A stretch of DNA of 64,000 nt from Actinomycetota bacterium (GTDB lineage Bacteria; Actinomycetota; Acidimicrobiia; IMCC26256; PALSA-555), in assembly GCA_016870355.1 (NCBI GenBank), contig VGBR01000009.1, forward strand, positions 55,418-119,417, read 5' to 3'. A program made the position numbers and the translations under genes. Shown one piece after another: positions 56,585 through 64,000 of the stretch (positions are counted from its first letter, which is position 1; every line of letters begins with the position of its first letter). Below the pieces are notes generated by a model. The model did not search any database. It had not been told where the DNA came from and saw nothing but the letters and a program-made list of their open reading frames with translations.

Positions 56585-57733
56585 TCAGGAGAACAAGGCG
56601 AGGCTGGCGGTGAAGCCGTGGAGGAAGTTCCGCCCTCCGATGGGCCCGATCTCGCCGGCGCAGAAGGCGCCCGCCGCGGGGATGGGGCCGAGCAGCTCGG
56701 CGACGACTCCGGCGTCGTGATCCGGCGTGCCGAACAGGTGTCGGCCACGTCCGTTACAGGTGAACACCAGCGCGGCGCTCGCTTCTGCGCCCGCGAGCAG
56801 CGACCGGAGGTCCTCGTCGGCGGCACCGGCGTCACGAACTTGGAACTGCACGGTCTGGCCGACCGCGATCTGGTCGCCGACGGCGAGCGCGCCCGTTTCC
56901 CGGTCGGCGCCAACGAGGTTCCGGATCAGGAAGTCGCCCCGCTCGAACTTGGTGCGGTGCTCGTCAACGACCACACCGAGGTGGAGCCCGGACTGCACCA
57001 GAGCCCGGTCCTGCTCGTCGAGGCCGTCGGCAAGCTCTCGGAGGCGCTCGAGTGCCTGGCGGCCTCCCAGCTCCTGGATGAAGTTCCGGTGCGCGGCGGT
57101 CACGACGAACGGCTGACCGATCGGGCGACACCCTTGAGAGACGACCGGGCGCACGTCGACACCGTCGAGGAACACTCCGACGGCACCCTGTGCGCGGACG
57201 TCGCCGTCAGCGACGATCCGATTGCCGCCTGGACGCATGGCCGCCGACGCGACACCCCCGATGACGCGCAGCCCCGGACGGTCCTCGTCGAGGCGGCGAA
57301 GGAATGCGTCGGCGGGGAACGAGAACGGCTCGGCGAGGAGCATCAGCGTTGGCGGCGTCTCGTCGATCTCGGGCCATCCGACGATCGCCGGTCCATCCGG
57401 CGTGTCCTGCACATCGAGGGTGACCGGCGTGAGGTGAGCATCAGGGAGAGACCCGGCGAGAAGCGAGAACGCGGGCGCCTCTTCCACTTCTTCGGCGTTG
57501 CCGATCACCGAGACCGCAGTGGCGCCGATGAGCACCCGCGGGTTCAGCAGCTCCCGTAGCGCGGGGACGAGGTCGTCGAACGCACCAACGAAGTGCGGTG
57601 ACGCGAAGCACACCACGAGGTCGGGATCATCACCGTCGAGCTGTTCCATGACCGCGCCCGCGGTCTCGCCGACGGCGTGCGAAGCGAGTGGGTGCCGCGA
57701 CAGTCCCGATGCGAAGTGGTTCACCTGGGTCAC
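56585..57733 (-). CDS. FIST domain sensory protein
   Basis: A 382-residue protein from GTG 57733, 1 bp after the nagA stop. The N-terminal FIST domain shows VVCFASPHFVGAFDDLVPALRELLNPRVLIGATAVSVIG and later GLRVIGGVASAAM; the C-terminal FIST_C domain has the FIQELGGRQALERLREL element and ends with ALVFTCNGRGRHLFG and AAGAFCAGEIGPIGGRNFLHGFTASLALF. FIST proteins are thought to sense small ligands such as amino acids. No linked kinase or chemoreceptor gene is present, so its signalling role here is unknown. Confidence 0.85.
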   Translation of the reverse strand: MTQVNHFASGLSRHPLASHAVGETAGAVMEQLDGDDPDLVVCFASPHFVGAFDDLVPALRELLNPRVLIGATAVSVIGNAEEVEEAPAFSLLAGSLPDAHLTPVTLDVQDTPDGPAIVGWPEIDETPPTLMLLAEPFSFPADAFLRRLDEDRPGLRVIGGVASAAMRPGGNRIVADGDVRAQGAVGVFLDGVDVRPVVSQGCRPIGQPFVVTAAHRNFIQELGGRQALERLRELADGLDEQDRALVQSGLHLGVVVDEHRTKFERGDFLIRNLVGADRETGALAVGDQIAVGQTVQFQVRDAGAADEDLRSLLAGAEASAALVFTCNGRGRHLFGTPDHDAGVVAELLGPIPAAGAFCAGEIGPIGGRNFLHGFTASLALFS

Positions 57734-57734
57734 G

Positions 57735-58838
57735 CTAGGCCGGGTCGCTCGTGGCCACGGAGTCGCCACCGACCCACACCTGCTGGACGCGCGCGGTCAT
57801 CGGATCGACCGCAACGATGTCGGCGACTGCACCTGGAACCAGCCGACCGCGATCGCTGAGGCCCAGGACGGCCGCGGGAATCGCGGTTGCCATCTCGAGT
57901 GCCCGCGCGATGGGAACTCCGATCGCCACCAAATTTCCGACGGCGCCGTCGAGCCCAGTCGTCGCGCCAGCCAGCACGCCGTCGGTGGTCCACGCGGCAC
58001 CGTCGGCCTCGACGAGAGCTCCGATCGCGACCGCATCGCTGACGAGCGCGACGTTCTTCTTGCGCGCGAGCGCGAGTCGGAGCGCTACGGGGTGTACGTG
58101 CACGAGATCGGCGATCACCGTGGGTGTGAGCCGTTCGTCGTCGAGCGCTGCGCCCGCGAGTCCTGGATCTCGGTGGTGAAGCGATCCCATGCCGTTGAAC
58201 AAGTGAGTCACCACAGTCGCGCCGGCATCGGCGGCCGCGATCGCGTCGTCGTACGAAGCGGAGGAATGGCCCAGCGCAACGACCACCTCCCGATCGTTGA
58301 GCGCGCGCGTGGTCGCGAGGTCAGGATCAGCCTCGGGAGCCAGCGTCACCATCCGCACCAGGTTGGGGTGCTGGTCGAGCAAGGCGCCGGTCCATGCGGG
58401 GTCTGCCGTCGTGAGCACCTCGCGCCGATGTGCACCCGGCGCGCCACCGAGGAATGGGCCTTCGAGGTGAACGCCCAGAATTGTGGAGCTGAGTGGGAGT
58501 GAAGTAGCCGCGTTCGCGCGCGTGAGCAGCCCGTCGTATGCCGCGAGCTCGGTCGAGATGAATGTCGCGCACCATGCGGTCGTCCCGGCGCGCGCGAGCT
58601 GCGCGGCTGCTTGCGACCATTGTTCGGGGGGCGCGGTGGCGAAGTCGATCTCGCCGATGCCGTTCACCTGAAGATCGATGTAGCCGGGCGCCACCACGAG
58701 GTCACCGAGGTCGAGCGCTCCGCTTGGCGCGCGACCATCACCCACCTCTTGGATGATCCCGTCCGCGATCGCGACCCATCCTGCGTGCGGGGTACCGGGC
58801 GGGCACACGGCGGCGGCGAGCACCGTCGTCGCAGCCAC
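57735..58838 (-). CDS. nagA: N-acetylglucosamine-6-phosphate deacetylase
   Basis: A 367-residue amidohydrolase. Motifs: VAPGYIDLQVNGIGEIDF, ILGVHLEGPFLGG with the metal-binding Glu, VVVALGHSSASYDDAIAA, VVTHLFNGMGSLHHRDPG, and the catalytic Asp in LVSDAVAIGAL. It deacetylates GlcNAc-6-phosphate from amino-sugar or cell-wall recycling. The FIST gene follows by 1 bp; no nagB-like gene adjoins. Its start is divergent from the acyl-CoA ligase gene. Confidence 0.9.
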   Translation of the reverse strand: MAATTVLAAAVCPPGTPHAGWVAIADGIIQEVGDGRAPSGALDLGDLVVAPGYIDLQVNGIGEIDFATAPPEQWSQAAAQLARAGTTAWCATFISTELAAYDGLLTRANAATSLPLSSTILGVHLEGPFLGGAPGAHRREVLTTADPAWTGALLDQHPNLVRMVTLAPEADPDLATTRALNDREVVVALGHSSASYDDAIAAADAGATVVTHLFNGMGSLHHRDPGLAGAALDDERLTPTVIADLVHVHPVALRLALARKKNVALVSDAVAIGALVEADGAAWTTDGVLAGATTGLDGAVGNLVAIGVPIARALEMATAIPAAVLGLSDRGRLVPGAVADIVAVDPMTARVQQVWVGGDSVATSDPA

Positions 58839-58892
58839 CGACCTAGGCTACCGGCGCCCTTGCTCACGTCGTGTCGGAGTGGAGCGAACTAC

Positions 58893-60455
58893 ATGCCGGA
58901 TGTCTTGGCGATGCATGCCGAAGGCAATCCCGATGGACTTGCGGTGATCGTCGACAGAAGCGGTGGCGCGCGCGCGTCGACCACTTCCTTCGGTGAGCTC
59001 AACGCGCTGGTCAACCGGTTGACGCACGCGCTGTGGTCACTTGGAGCACAGCCGGGAGAGCGGCTGGTGTGGTGCGGCCCGAACTCCTTGGAAGTGATCA
59101 CTGTCATCCATGCAGCGCGCAAGGGCTCGTTGGTGGCCGTTCCGCTGTCGTATCGCTTCACGCCTGACGAGATGGCGTACGTCATCGACAACTCCGATGC
59201 CACGACCGTGGTCATCGACGCTGAACAGGCGCTTTTGCTCGCCGAGGTGGCGAGCTTGCTACCGAAGGTGCAGCGCGTGATCGTCTTCGGCGGGGACGTG
59301 CCCGACGGGTTCCTGGCGTGGGACGACGTGATCAAGGACATGGCCGACGCCGAGCCCGAGGCGGCCACGCCGGATCCGGAGACACCGGGGACTGGGTCGT
59401 CGATGATCTACACGTCGGGAACGACCGGGAAGCCCAAGGGTGCGCTGCGCACCACGACCGATTCCGAGACGGTCTTCGCGTTGATCGGAGAGCTCGATCT
59501 GCGCATGGGAGAAGAGGTCAGCCTGACCACCGGTCCGCTGTACCACTCCGGGCCGTTGGCGTGGATGACGCTGAACCACACGCTCGGTTGCCCCGTCGTC
59601 GTGCTGCGCCGCTTCGACCCGGTCGCGTGGCTGCGGCTCGTGCGTGAGCACGGCGTCACCAACACGTTCTCGGCGCCGACGCAGCTGAAGCGGATCGTGA
59701 CGTTGCCCGATGACGAGCTAGCGAAGGCCGACATGTCGTCGATGCGATCGCTGGTGGCCAACGCTGCACCCGTGCCGTACGCGCTGAAGCAGGAGTTCAT
59801 CGAGAAGCTCGGCCCTGGATACTTGTACGAGGTCTACGGGTCCACCGAGCTCGGCGTCGCGACGGTGCTGCCACCTGCCGATCAGCTGCGCAAGCCCGGG
59901 TCTTGCGGGAAGACGTACGGAAGTGTCGAGGTGCGCATCCAGCGCGACGACGGAACCATCGCGGACCCGAACGAGCCGGGCGAGCTGTTCATCCGCACGC
60001 GCCTCGCGATGGACGGCTACCACCGCACCACCGAGCAGCTCACCGAAGCACAAGGCGGTGAGTGGAAGTCGGTCGGCGATGTCGCATACGTCGACGACGA
60101 GGGCTACGTGTTCATCTGCGATCGCAAGAAGGACATGATCATCTCGGGTGGTGTGAACATCTATCCCGCCGAGATCGAGGCGGTGCTGCATGAGCATCCT
60201 GACGTGCTCGACGTCGCGGTGTTCGGCATCCCCGACGACGAGTGGGGTGAGAGCGTCTACGCCATCGTGCAACCGAAGCCCGGCGCGGCGGTGACGCCTG
60301 GTGATCTGAACGCGTTCGCCGAGGGCAAGCTCGCGGGCTACAAGCGACCGCGCATCTTCGAGCTTCGCGACGAGCTGCCGCGTACCGATGCCGGCAAGCT
60401 CCTCAAGCGCGTCCTGCGCGACGAGTTCTGGCAGGACCGCGAGCGAGCGGTCTGA
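58893..60455 (+). CDS. Acyl-CoA synthetase (AMP-forming)
   Basis: A 520-residue ANL-superfamily ligase from ATG 58893, with GGAG-type bases upstream. P-loop MIYTSGTTGKPKGALRTT, acyl-binding LTTGPLYHSGPLAWM, YEVYGSTELGVATVLPP and the hinge DRKKDMIISGGVNIYPAEIEAVL, ending with the catalytic Lys in PRTDAGKLLKR. It activates a carboxylic acid to its CoA ester through an adenylate. The next two genes encode a split ADP-forming-type acyl-CoA synthetase, so the operon may handle the same CoA esters. Confidence 0.92.
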   Translation: MPDVLAMHAEGNPDGLAVIVDRSGGARASTTSFGELNALVNRLTHALWSLGAQPGERLVWCGPNSLEVITVIHAARKGSLVAVPLSYRFTPDEMAYVIDNSDATTVVIDAEQALLLAEVASLLPKVQRVIVFGGDVPDGFLAWDDVIKDMADAEPEAATPDPETPGTGSSMIYTSGTTGKPKGALRTTTDSETVFALIGELDLRMGEEVSLTTGPLYHSGPLAWMTLNHTLGCPVVVLRRFDPVAWLRLVREHGVTNTFSAPTQLKRIVTLPDDELAKADMSSMRSLVANAAPVPYALKQEFIEKLGPGYLYEVYGSTELGVATVLPPADQLRKPGSCGKTYGSVEVRIQRDDGTIADPNEPGELFIRTRLAMDGYHRTTEQLTEAQGGEWKSVGDVAYVDDEGYVFICDRKKDMIISGGVNIYPAEIEAVLHEHPDVLDVAVFGIPDDEWGESVYAIVQPKPGAAVTPGDLNAFAEGKLAGYKRPRIFELRDELPRTDAGKLLKRVLRDEFWQDRERAV

Positions 60456-60466
60456 GCGCGGCTCCG

Positions 60467-61117
60467 GTGGGCCGCGTCCTCAACGAGCACGACTCGAAGC
60501 AGCTCGTCGCCGAGCACGGGGTTCCGGTCGTGGAGGACCGGCTTGTGCCGGACGCGTCGGCTGCGGTCGGTGCGGCCGACGAGCTCGGCTATCCGGTGGT
60601 TCTCAAGCTGTCCGGTGACGGCATCGCGCACAAGACCGAGCGGGGTTTGGTGCGGCTCTCGCTCAAGAACGCAGGAGACGTTGAGCGCGCCGCGGGCGAG
60701 CTGCTTGCCGCGGCCACACCAGACGACGGTCAGGTGGCGTTGCTGGTCGCGCCAATGGTGTCGGGAAACCGCGAGCTCATCGCCGGCGTGCATCAGGATC
60801 CGCAGTTCGGCCCCTGCGTGATGCTCGGGATCGGCGGCGTGCTCGCAGAGGCGACTGCAGATGTGGTCTTCCGGCTCGTGCCGATCGACGTGGTCGATGC
60901 CGAGGCGATGATCGATGAGCTCACGGCGCAACCCCTTCTCGGAGAGGTCAGAGGTGAGCCTGCGGTCGACCGGGCCGCGATCGCAGCCGCGTTGCTTGGT
61001 CTCTCTCAGCTCGCGCAACAGCGTCCCGACGTGAGCTCGGTGGACGTGAACCCGTTGGTGGTCGCCGACGGTCGACCGGTCGCGGTCGACGCGTTGGTCG
61101 AGCTCGGCGACGCCTGA
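60467..61117 (+). CDS. ATP-grasp subunit of an ADP-forming acyl-CoA synthetase (beta-like)
   Basis: A 216-residue protein from GTG 60467, 12 bp after the ligase stop. It matches the ATP-grasp_5 domain: LVAEHGVPVVEDRLV, LGYPVVLKLSGDGIAHKTERGLVRLSL, then VMLGIGGVLAEATADVVFRL and SSVDVNPLVV. It is only the beta half of the acetyl-CoA synthetase (ADP-forming) or Pat-like enzymes, whose alpha half is the next gene. It would be the nucleotide-phosphorylating subunit that transfers phosphate to or from the alpha-subunit His. Confidence 0.88.
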   Translation: MGRVLNEHDSKQLVAEHGVPVVEDRLVPDASAAVGAADELGYPVVLKLSGDGIAHKTERGLVRLSLKNAGDVERAAGELLAAATPDDGQVALLVAPMVSGNRELIAGVHQDPQFGPCVMLGIGGVLAEATADVVFRLVPIDVVDAEAMIDELTAQPLLGEVRGEPAVDRAAIAAALLGLSQLAQQRPDVSSVDVNPLVVADGRPVAVDALVELGDA

Positions 61118-62604
61118 TGGGCACCATCGCACCAGACGCGTTCCAAGCGCTCTTCGAGCCGCGCGGAGTCCTCGTGGCTGGAGTCTCGGGGCACCCGGGA
61201 AAGTTCGGCTTCGTCGCGCTGCACAACATCATCACGCAGGGATATGCGGGCACGGTCTACGGCACCAACCTCGAAGGCGGGGAAGTCCTCGGTGTGCAGA
61301 TGGTGACGTCCGTCGAGGATTTGCCCGCCGATGCGGTGATCGACCTCGTGTTCGTGTGCACGCCGGCTTCGGCCAACGTCGGGTTGCTCCGGGCCTGCGC
61401 GGCGCGCGGTGTGCGCGCGGCCTTCGTCACGTCGGGTGGATACGGCGAGGCTGGTCCGGAGGGGAAGGCCGCGGAGGCCGAGCTCGTGCAGCTGGCAGAC
61501 GAACTGGGTCTCTTGCTCGTCGGGCCCAACGGCCAGGGCGTCGTGTCGACGCCGGCGAGCCTGTGCGCGCAGATCGTGGCCCCGTTCCCGCCCCCCGGCG
61601 CCATCGGTATCGCAAGCCAATCGGGCAACTTCGTGTCGTCGTTCCAGAACCTCGCGGTCTCATCCGGGGTTGGTGTCAGTCGCGCCGTGTCGGCCGGCAA
61701 CGCCGCGGCGGTGACCGTGGCCGACCTTCTCGAGAGCTATGCCGGCGACTCCGCGACGCGCGTCGGGCTCGCGTACGTGGAGGGGATCGAGCACGGCCGG
61801 GAGTTCTACGAGCGCGTGCGCGCGGTCACGGCGACGATGCCCGTCGTCGTGGTCAAGGGCGGTGCCACTGGAGGCGGAGCTCGCGCTGCGTCTTCCCACA
61901 CGGGTGCGCTCGCAACCGACGACCGAGTCTTCGACGGCATGTGCCATCAGGCTGGTGTGTGTCGTGCGGCCACGATCGAAGAGGCGTTCGAGGCAGCCGC
62001 GACGTTCGCAACGCAACCACTTCCTCGTGGTCCGCGCGTTGGCGTGGTCACGACCGCCGGTGGGTGGGGCGTCGTGACCGCGGACGCAATCAGTCGTTCG
62101 GACCTCGAGCTGGTCGAGCTGCCGCCCGATCTGCTTGCTCGGATCGATGAGCTCCTCCCGCCCCGCTGGAGCAGGAACAACCCGATCGACATGGCGGGCG
62201 GGGAGACACGTGACACGATCCCCGCGGTGCTCGAGCTTGTCGCGTCACACGATGATGTGGACGCGGTGATCTACCTCGGGCTGGGGATCCAATCGAACCA
62301 AGCGCGACTCATGCGCGATGGCCGCTTCTTTCCGGACCATGGCCTGGAGCGGATCGTTGCGTACCACGAGCGACAGGACGCTCGCTTTGCGCAGGCGGCT
62401 GCCGACGTCAGCGCGGCAACCGGCAAGCCTGTGCTCACCGCAACCGAGCTCGCGGTGACGGATCCGACCAACGCGGGACCGGCGGCGGTGCGCGCGAGCG
62501 GCCGTCTTTGCTACCCGTCGTCGAACCGGGCGGTGACGGCACTCGCGCACCTCTGGCGTCATGCGAGACATCGGCAGCTGCGCCATGAAGGCAGTGCGGC
62601 GTGA
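61117..62604 (+). CDS. CoA-binding subunit of an ADP-forming acyl-CoA synthetase (alpha-like)
   Basis: A 495-residue protein, TGATG overlap with the beta subunit gene. It has the CoA-binding Rossmann domain (RGVLVAGVSGHPGKFGFVALHNI), the succinyl-CoA-ligase-like central domain with LLVGPNGQGVVSTPASLCAQI and ASQSGNFVSSFQNLA, and SSHTGALATDDRVFD, which contains a His near the phosphohistidine site of the family. Split alpha and beta genes are common in Actinobacteria and archaea. It ends by GTGA overlap with the PBP4 gene. The acyl substrate is unknown. Confidence 0.87.
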   Translation: MGTIAPDAFQALFEPRGVLVAGVSGHPGKFGFVALHNIITQGYAGTVYGTNLEGGEVLGVQMVTSVEDLPADAVIDLVFVCTPASANVGLLRACAARGVRAAFVTSGGYGEAGPEGKAAEAELVQLADELGLLLVGPNGQGVVSTPASLCAQIVAPFPPPGAIGIASQSGNFVSSFQNLAVSSGVGVSRAVSAGNAAAVTVADLLESYAGDSATRVGLAYVEGIEHGREFYERVRAVTATMPVVVVKGGATGGGARAASSHTGALATDDRVFDGMCHQAGVCRAATIEEAFEAAATFATQPLPRGPRVGVVTTAGGWGVVTADAISRSDLELVELPPDLLARIDELLPPRWSRNNPIDMAGGETRDTIPAVLELVASHDDVDAVIYLGLGIQSNQARLMRDGRFFPDHGLERIVAYHERQDARFAQAAADVSAATGKPVLTATELAVTDPTNAGPAAVRASGRLCYPSSNRAVTALAHLWRHARHRQLRHEGSAA

Positions 62605-64000
62605 GAACGACGCGAACAGTGGCGGTGGTGCTCGCGGTCGGTGCGCTCGGGTGCGGCGCGGCGGGCGCCATGCAAGGTGGCGAGACCGCGCTTGAACCGA
62701 CCGAGCGTGGCTCCGTCGAGACACCCTTCTGGTCGCCCCGCCGCGTTCCACAGCCGATCGTGGATGCGGTCGGCGCCCAACGGCTTCAGGCCGCACTCGA
62801 TGCGCAAGTGGTCGGCGTCGATGCCTGCTTCGTCGTCGACGAAGGCGGCGCGCCGCTCGCGGCGCGATCGCCTGACCTCCCGTTCGTCCCCGCGTCGACC
62901 GAGAAGCTGGTGACGGGCGCGGTCGCGTTGGCAGTGCTCGGCAGCGAGTCGGTGCTCGAGACGCGGGTGATGGCTCCCGCCGCACCGCAGAACGGCGCGA
63001 TCGATCGCCTGTGGATGGTGGGTGGCGGCGATTTCTTGCTGATGACGCCGGAAGCGCAAGCGTTGCGGGAGCAGATCCCCGAGCTGCGCGGCACGCCGAC
63101 CACGCCGTTGGTGCAGCTGGCAGACGCGATCGTCGCTGCGGGAGTGAAACGAATCCCCGGCGGCGTCATCGGCGACGACTCGCGGTACGAGACGCTGCGC
63201 TACCTGCCGACCTGGAAGGACAGCTACCGCACCGAAGGTCAGGTCGGTCCGCTGGGCGCGCTCACCGTCAATGGCGGGTTCAGTCAGCTTCAGCCGCAGC
63301 CCGTGCCCGTCGTGGACCCGGCGGTGTTCGCGGCTTCGGAGCTGGCGCGCCTGCTCGAGGATCGCGGCGTGACGATCGGGAGCGGCGCCGACCGCGGCAA
63401 GGTGGGTGACGGCGCCGTTGAGATCACCAAGGTCCAGTCGCCGCCGATGACCGCGGTGGTGGGCGAGATGATCGCCGTGAGCGACAACCTCGGCGCGGAG
63501 CTGCTCATGCGCGAGATCGGCCTGGCCGCGTCGCAGCAGGGGACGACCGCGGCGGGCGTGCTCGCCGCCATGCAGAAGCTGACCGAGCTCGGCCTTCCCA
63601 CGGCGAACGTTGCCTTCGTCGATGGGTCCGGGCTCGATCGTGGCAACCGCATGACCTGTCAGCTGCTCGACGCAACCCTCGACCTCGGCGCCACGACAGA
63701 GTTCGCGTCACTGTGGACGGGTCTCGCGGTCGCGGGGCAGTACGGGACGATGGTCGACCAACACGAAGGCACGATCCTCGACGGCAAGCTCCGAGGCAAG
63801 ACGGGTTCGCTGGATGGAGTCACCGGCTTGGTCGGCATCGTCGAGGTTGGCCGTCCGCTGCGGTTCGCGTTCATCGCCAACGGCGCGTTCACGGAGGGCG
63901 AGGGCATCGCATTGCGAGGCCGGATCGCCGCGATCATTGCGACGTTCCCCGATGCACCACCGGCCGACCTGCTGGTGCCGCGTCCGGTTGGGGAGCCGGC
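62601..64000 (+). CDS. dacB: D-alanyl-D-alanine carboxypeptidase/endopeptidase, PBP4 (DacB) family (3' end outside window)
   Basis: About 466 codons are visible from GTG 62601 (GTGA overlap). A short signal-type start (TVAVVLAVGALGCGAAGAMQ) precedes the penicillin-binding fold: SxxK as STEK (Ser99, Lys102), SxN as SDN (294-296) and KTG (400-402). PFWSPRRVP and GGGDFLLM match the family's domain II insert region. It acts outside the membrane, trimming peptidoglycan stem peptides or cross-links. The gene runs off the right edge before its stop. No clear lipobox is confirmed, although LGCGA near the N-terminus could be one. Confidence 0.9.
   Translation, partial: MRTTRTVAVVLAVGALGCGAAGAMQGGETALEPTERGSVETPFWSPRRVPQPIVDAVGAQRLQAALDAQVVGVDACFVVDEGGAPLAARSPDLPFVPASTEKLVTGAVALAVLGSESVLETRVMAPAAPQNGAIDRLWMVGGGDFLLMTPEAQALREQIPELRGTPTTPLVQLADAIVAAGVKRIPGGVIGDDSRYETLRYLPTWKDSYRTEGQVGPLGALTVNGGFSQLQPQPVPVVDPAVFAASELARLLEDRGVTIGSGADRGKVGDGAVEITKVQSPPMTAVVGEMIAVSDNLGAELLMREIGLAASQQGTTAAGVLAAMQKLTELGLPTANVAFVDGSGLDRGNRMTCQLLDATLDLGATTEFASLWTGLAVAGQYGTMVDQHEGTILDGKLRGKTGSLDGVTGLVGIVEVGRPLRFAFIANGAFTEGEGIALRGRIAAIIATFPDAPPADLLVPRPVGEP

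Noticed and set aside
1..64000. A variant genetic code with TGA read as an amino acid throughout
   Set aside because: Most genes in the window end in TGA, often overlapping the next start as GTGA or ATGA, so TGA is an ordinary stop.
1..64000. CRISPR arrays, insertion sequences with transposases, rRNA genes, prophage structural genes
   Set aside because: No regularly spaced direct repeats, transposase motifs, rRNA sequence or phage structural modules were found; the repeats seen are dispersed hairpins.

Overview
The window is 64 kb of GC-rich chromosomal DNA, densely packed with genes, many of them joined by 4-bp ATGA/GTGA overlaps. It looks like an actinobacterium, most plausibly an Acidimicrobiia-like lineage. 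Supporting signs are a bifunctional FO synthase (fbiC) and a deazaflavin-dependent oxidoreductase (F420 metabolism), frequent GTG/TTG starts, Thr-rich linkers in secreted proteins, and acyl-CoA dehydrogenase/SCP2/acyl-CoA ligase genes. The taxonomic placement is inference.

Layout. 1-3.3 kb: oligopeptide-type ABC transporter (permease end, permease, two ATPases). 3.3-13.2 kb: a GT2 gene, then tRNA-Leu(GAG), a truncated serine-recombinase remnant abutting it, and a surface-glycan-like cluster (GT4, PqqD-like, HprK-like kinase, GT2, nucleotidyltransferase, acyltransferase-SGNH). The cluster is followed by a low-coding stretch with a 12-bp copy of the tRNA 3' end, a tandem 9-mer, a small ORF and a truncated Mrr-like nuclease; this resembles a decayed island. 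13.2-24.8 kb: F420-type oxidoreductase, DinG-like helicase, Asp/Asn hydroxylase, an alpha-oxoamine synthase with a CoA-acyltransferase-like partner, a secreted trypsin and lytic transglycosylase pair, a poly-gamma-glutamate hydrolase-like gene, a PIG-L deacetylase, an HD protein, a SelU/AhpC-TSA_2 gene with an in-frame TGA at the redox Cys position, and an M48-like protein without its zinc motif. 24.8-36 kb: penicillin acylase, a nonsense-interrupted gene, hydrolase, CapA, heme A synthase, 5'-3' exonuclease, SDR, PQQ-propeller protein, RmuC. 36-47 kb: acyl-CoA dehydrogenase/SCP2 operon, polyprenyl synthetase, ABC-2 exporter, TlpA/CtaB, lone Cpn10, GlcD/GlcE. 47-64 kb: an operon of 6-phosphogluconolactonase, FO synthase, PfkB kinase and LOG; a methyltransferase-DNA glycosylase fusion; transaldolase/transketolase; FIST; NagA; acyl-CoA ligase with split acyl-CoA synthetase (ADP-forming type) subunits; PBP4.

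The items most worth a second look are: (1) the putative SelU-like selenoprotein at 23214-23744, with a plausible bacterial SECIS hairpin; (2) a dispersed two-hairpin repeat family with four copies in intergenic gaps; (3) the PqqD/HprK-like/nucleotidyltransferase glycan cluster beside tRNA-Leu, in which the nucleotidyltransferase carries a C-terminal beta-sandwich-like module; (4) the methyltransferase-uracil/thymine DNA glycosylase fusion. Functional calls rest on motifs and family knowledge read by eye; no database search was possible.
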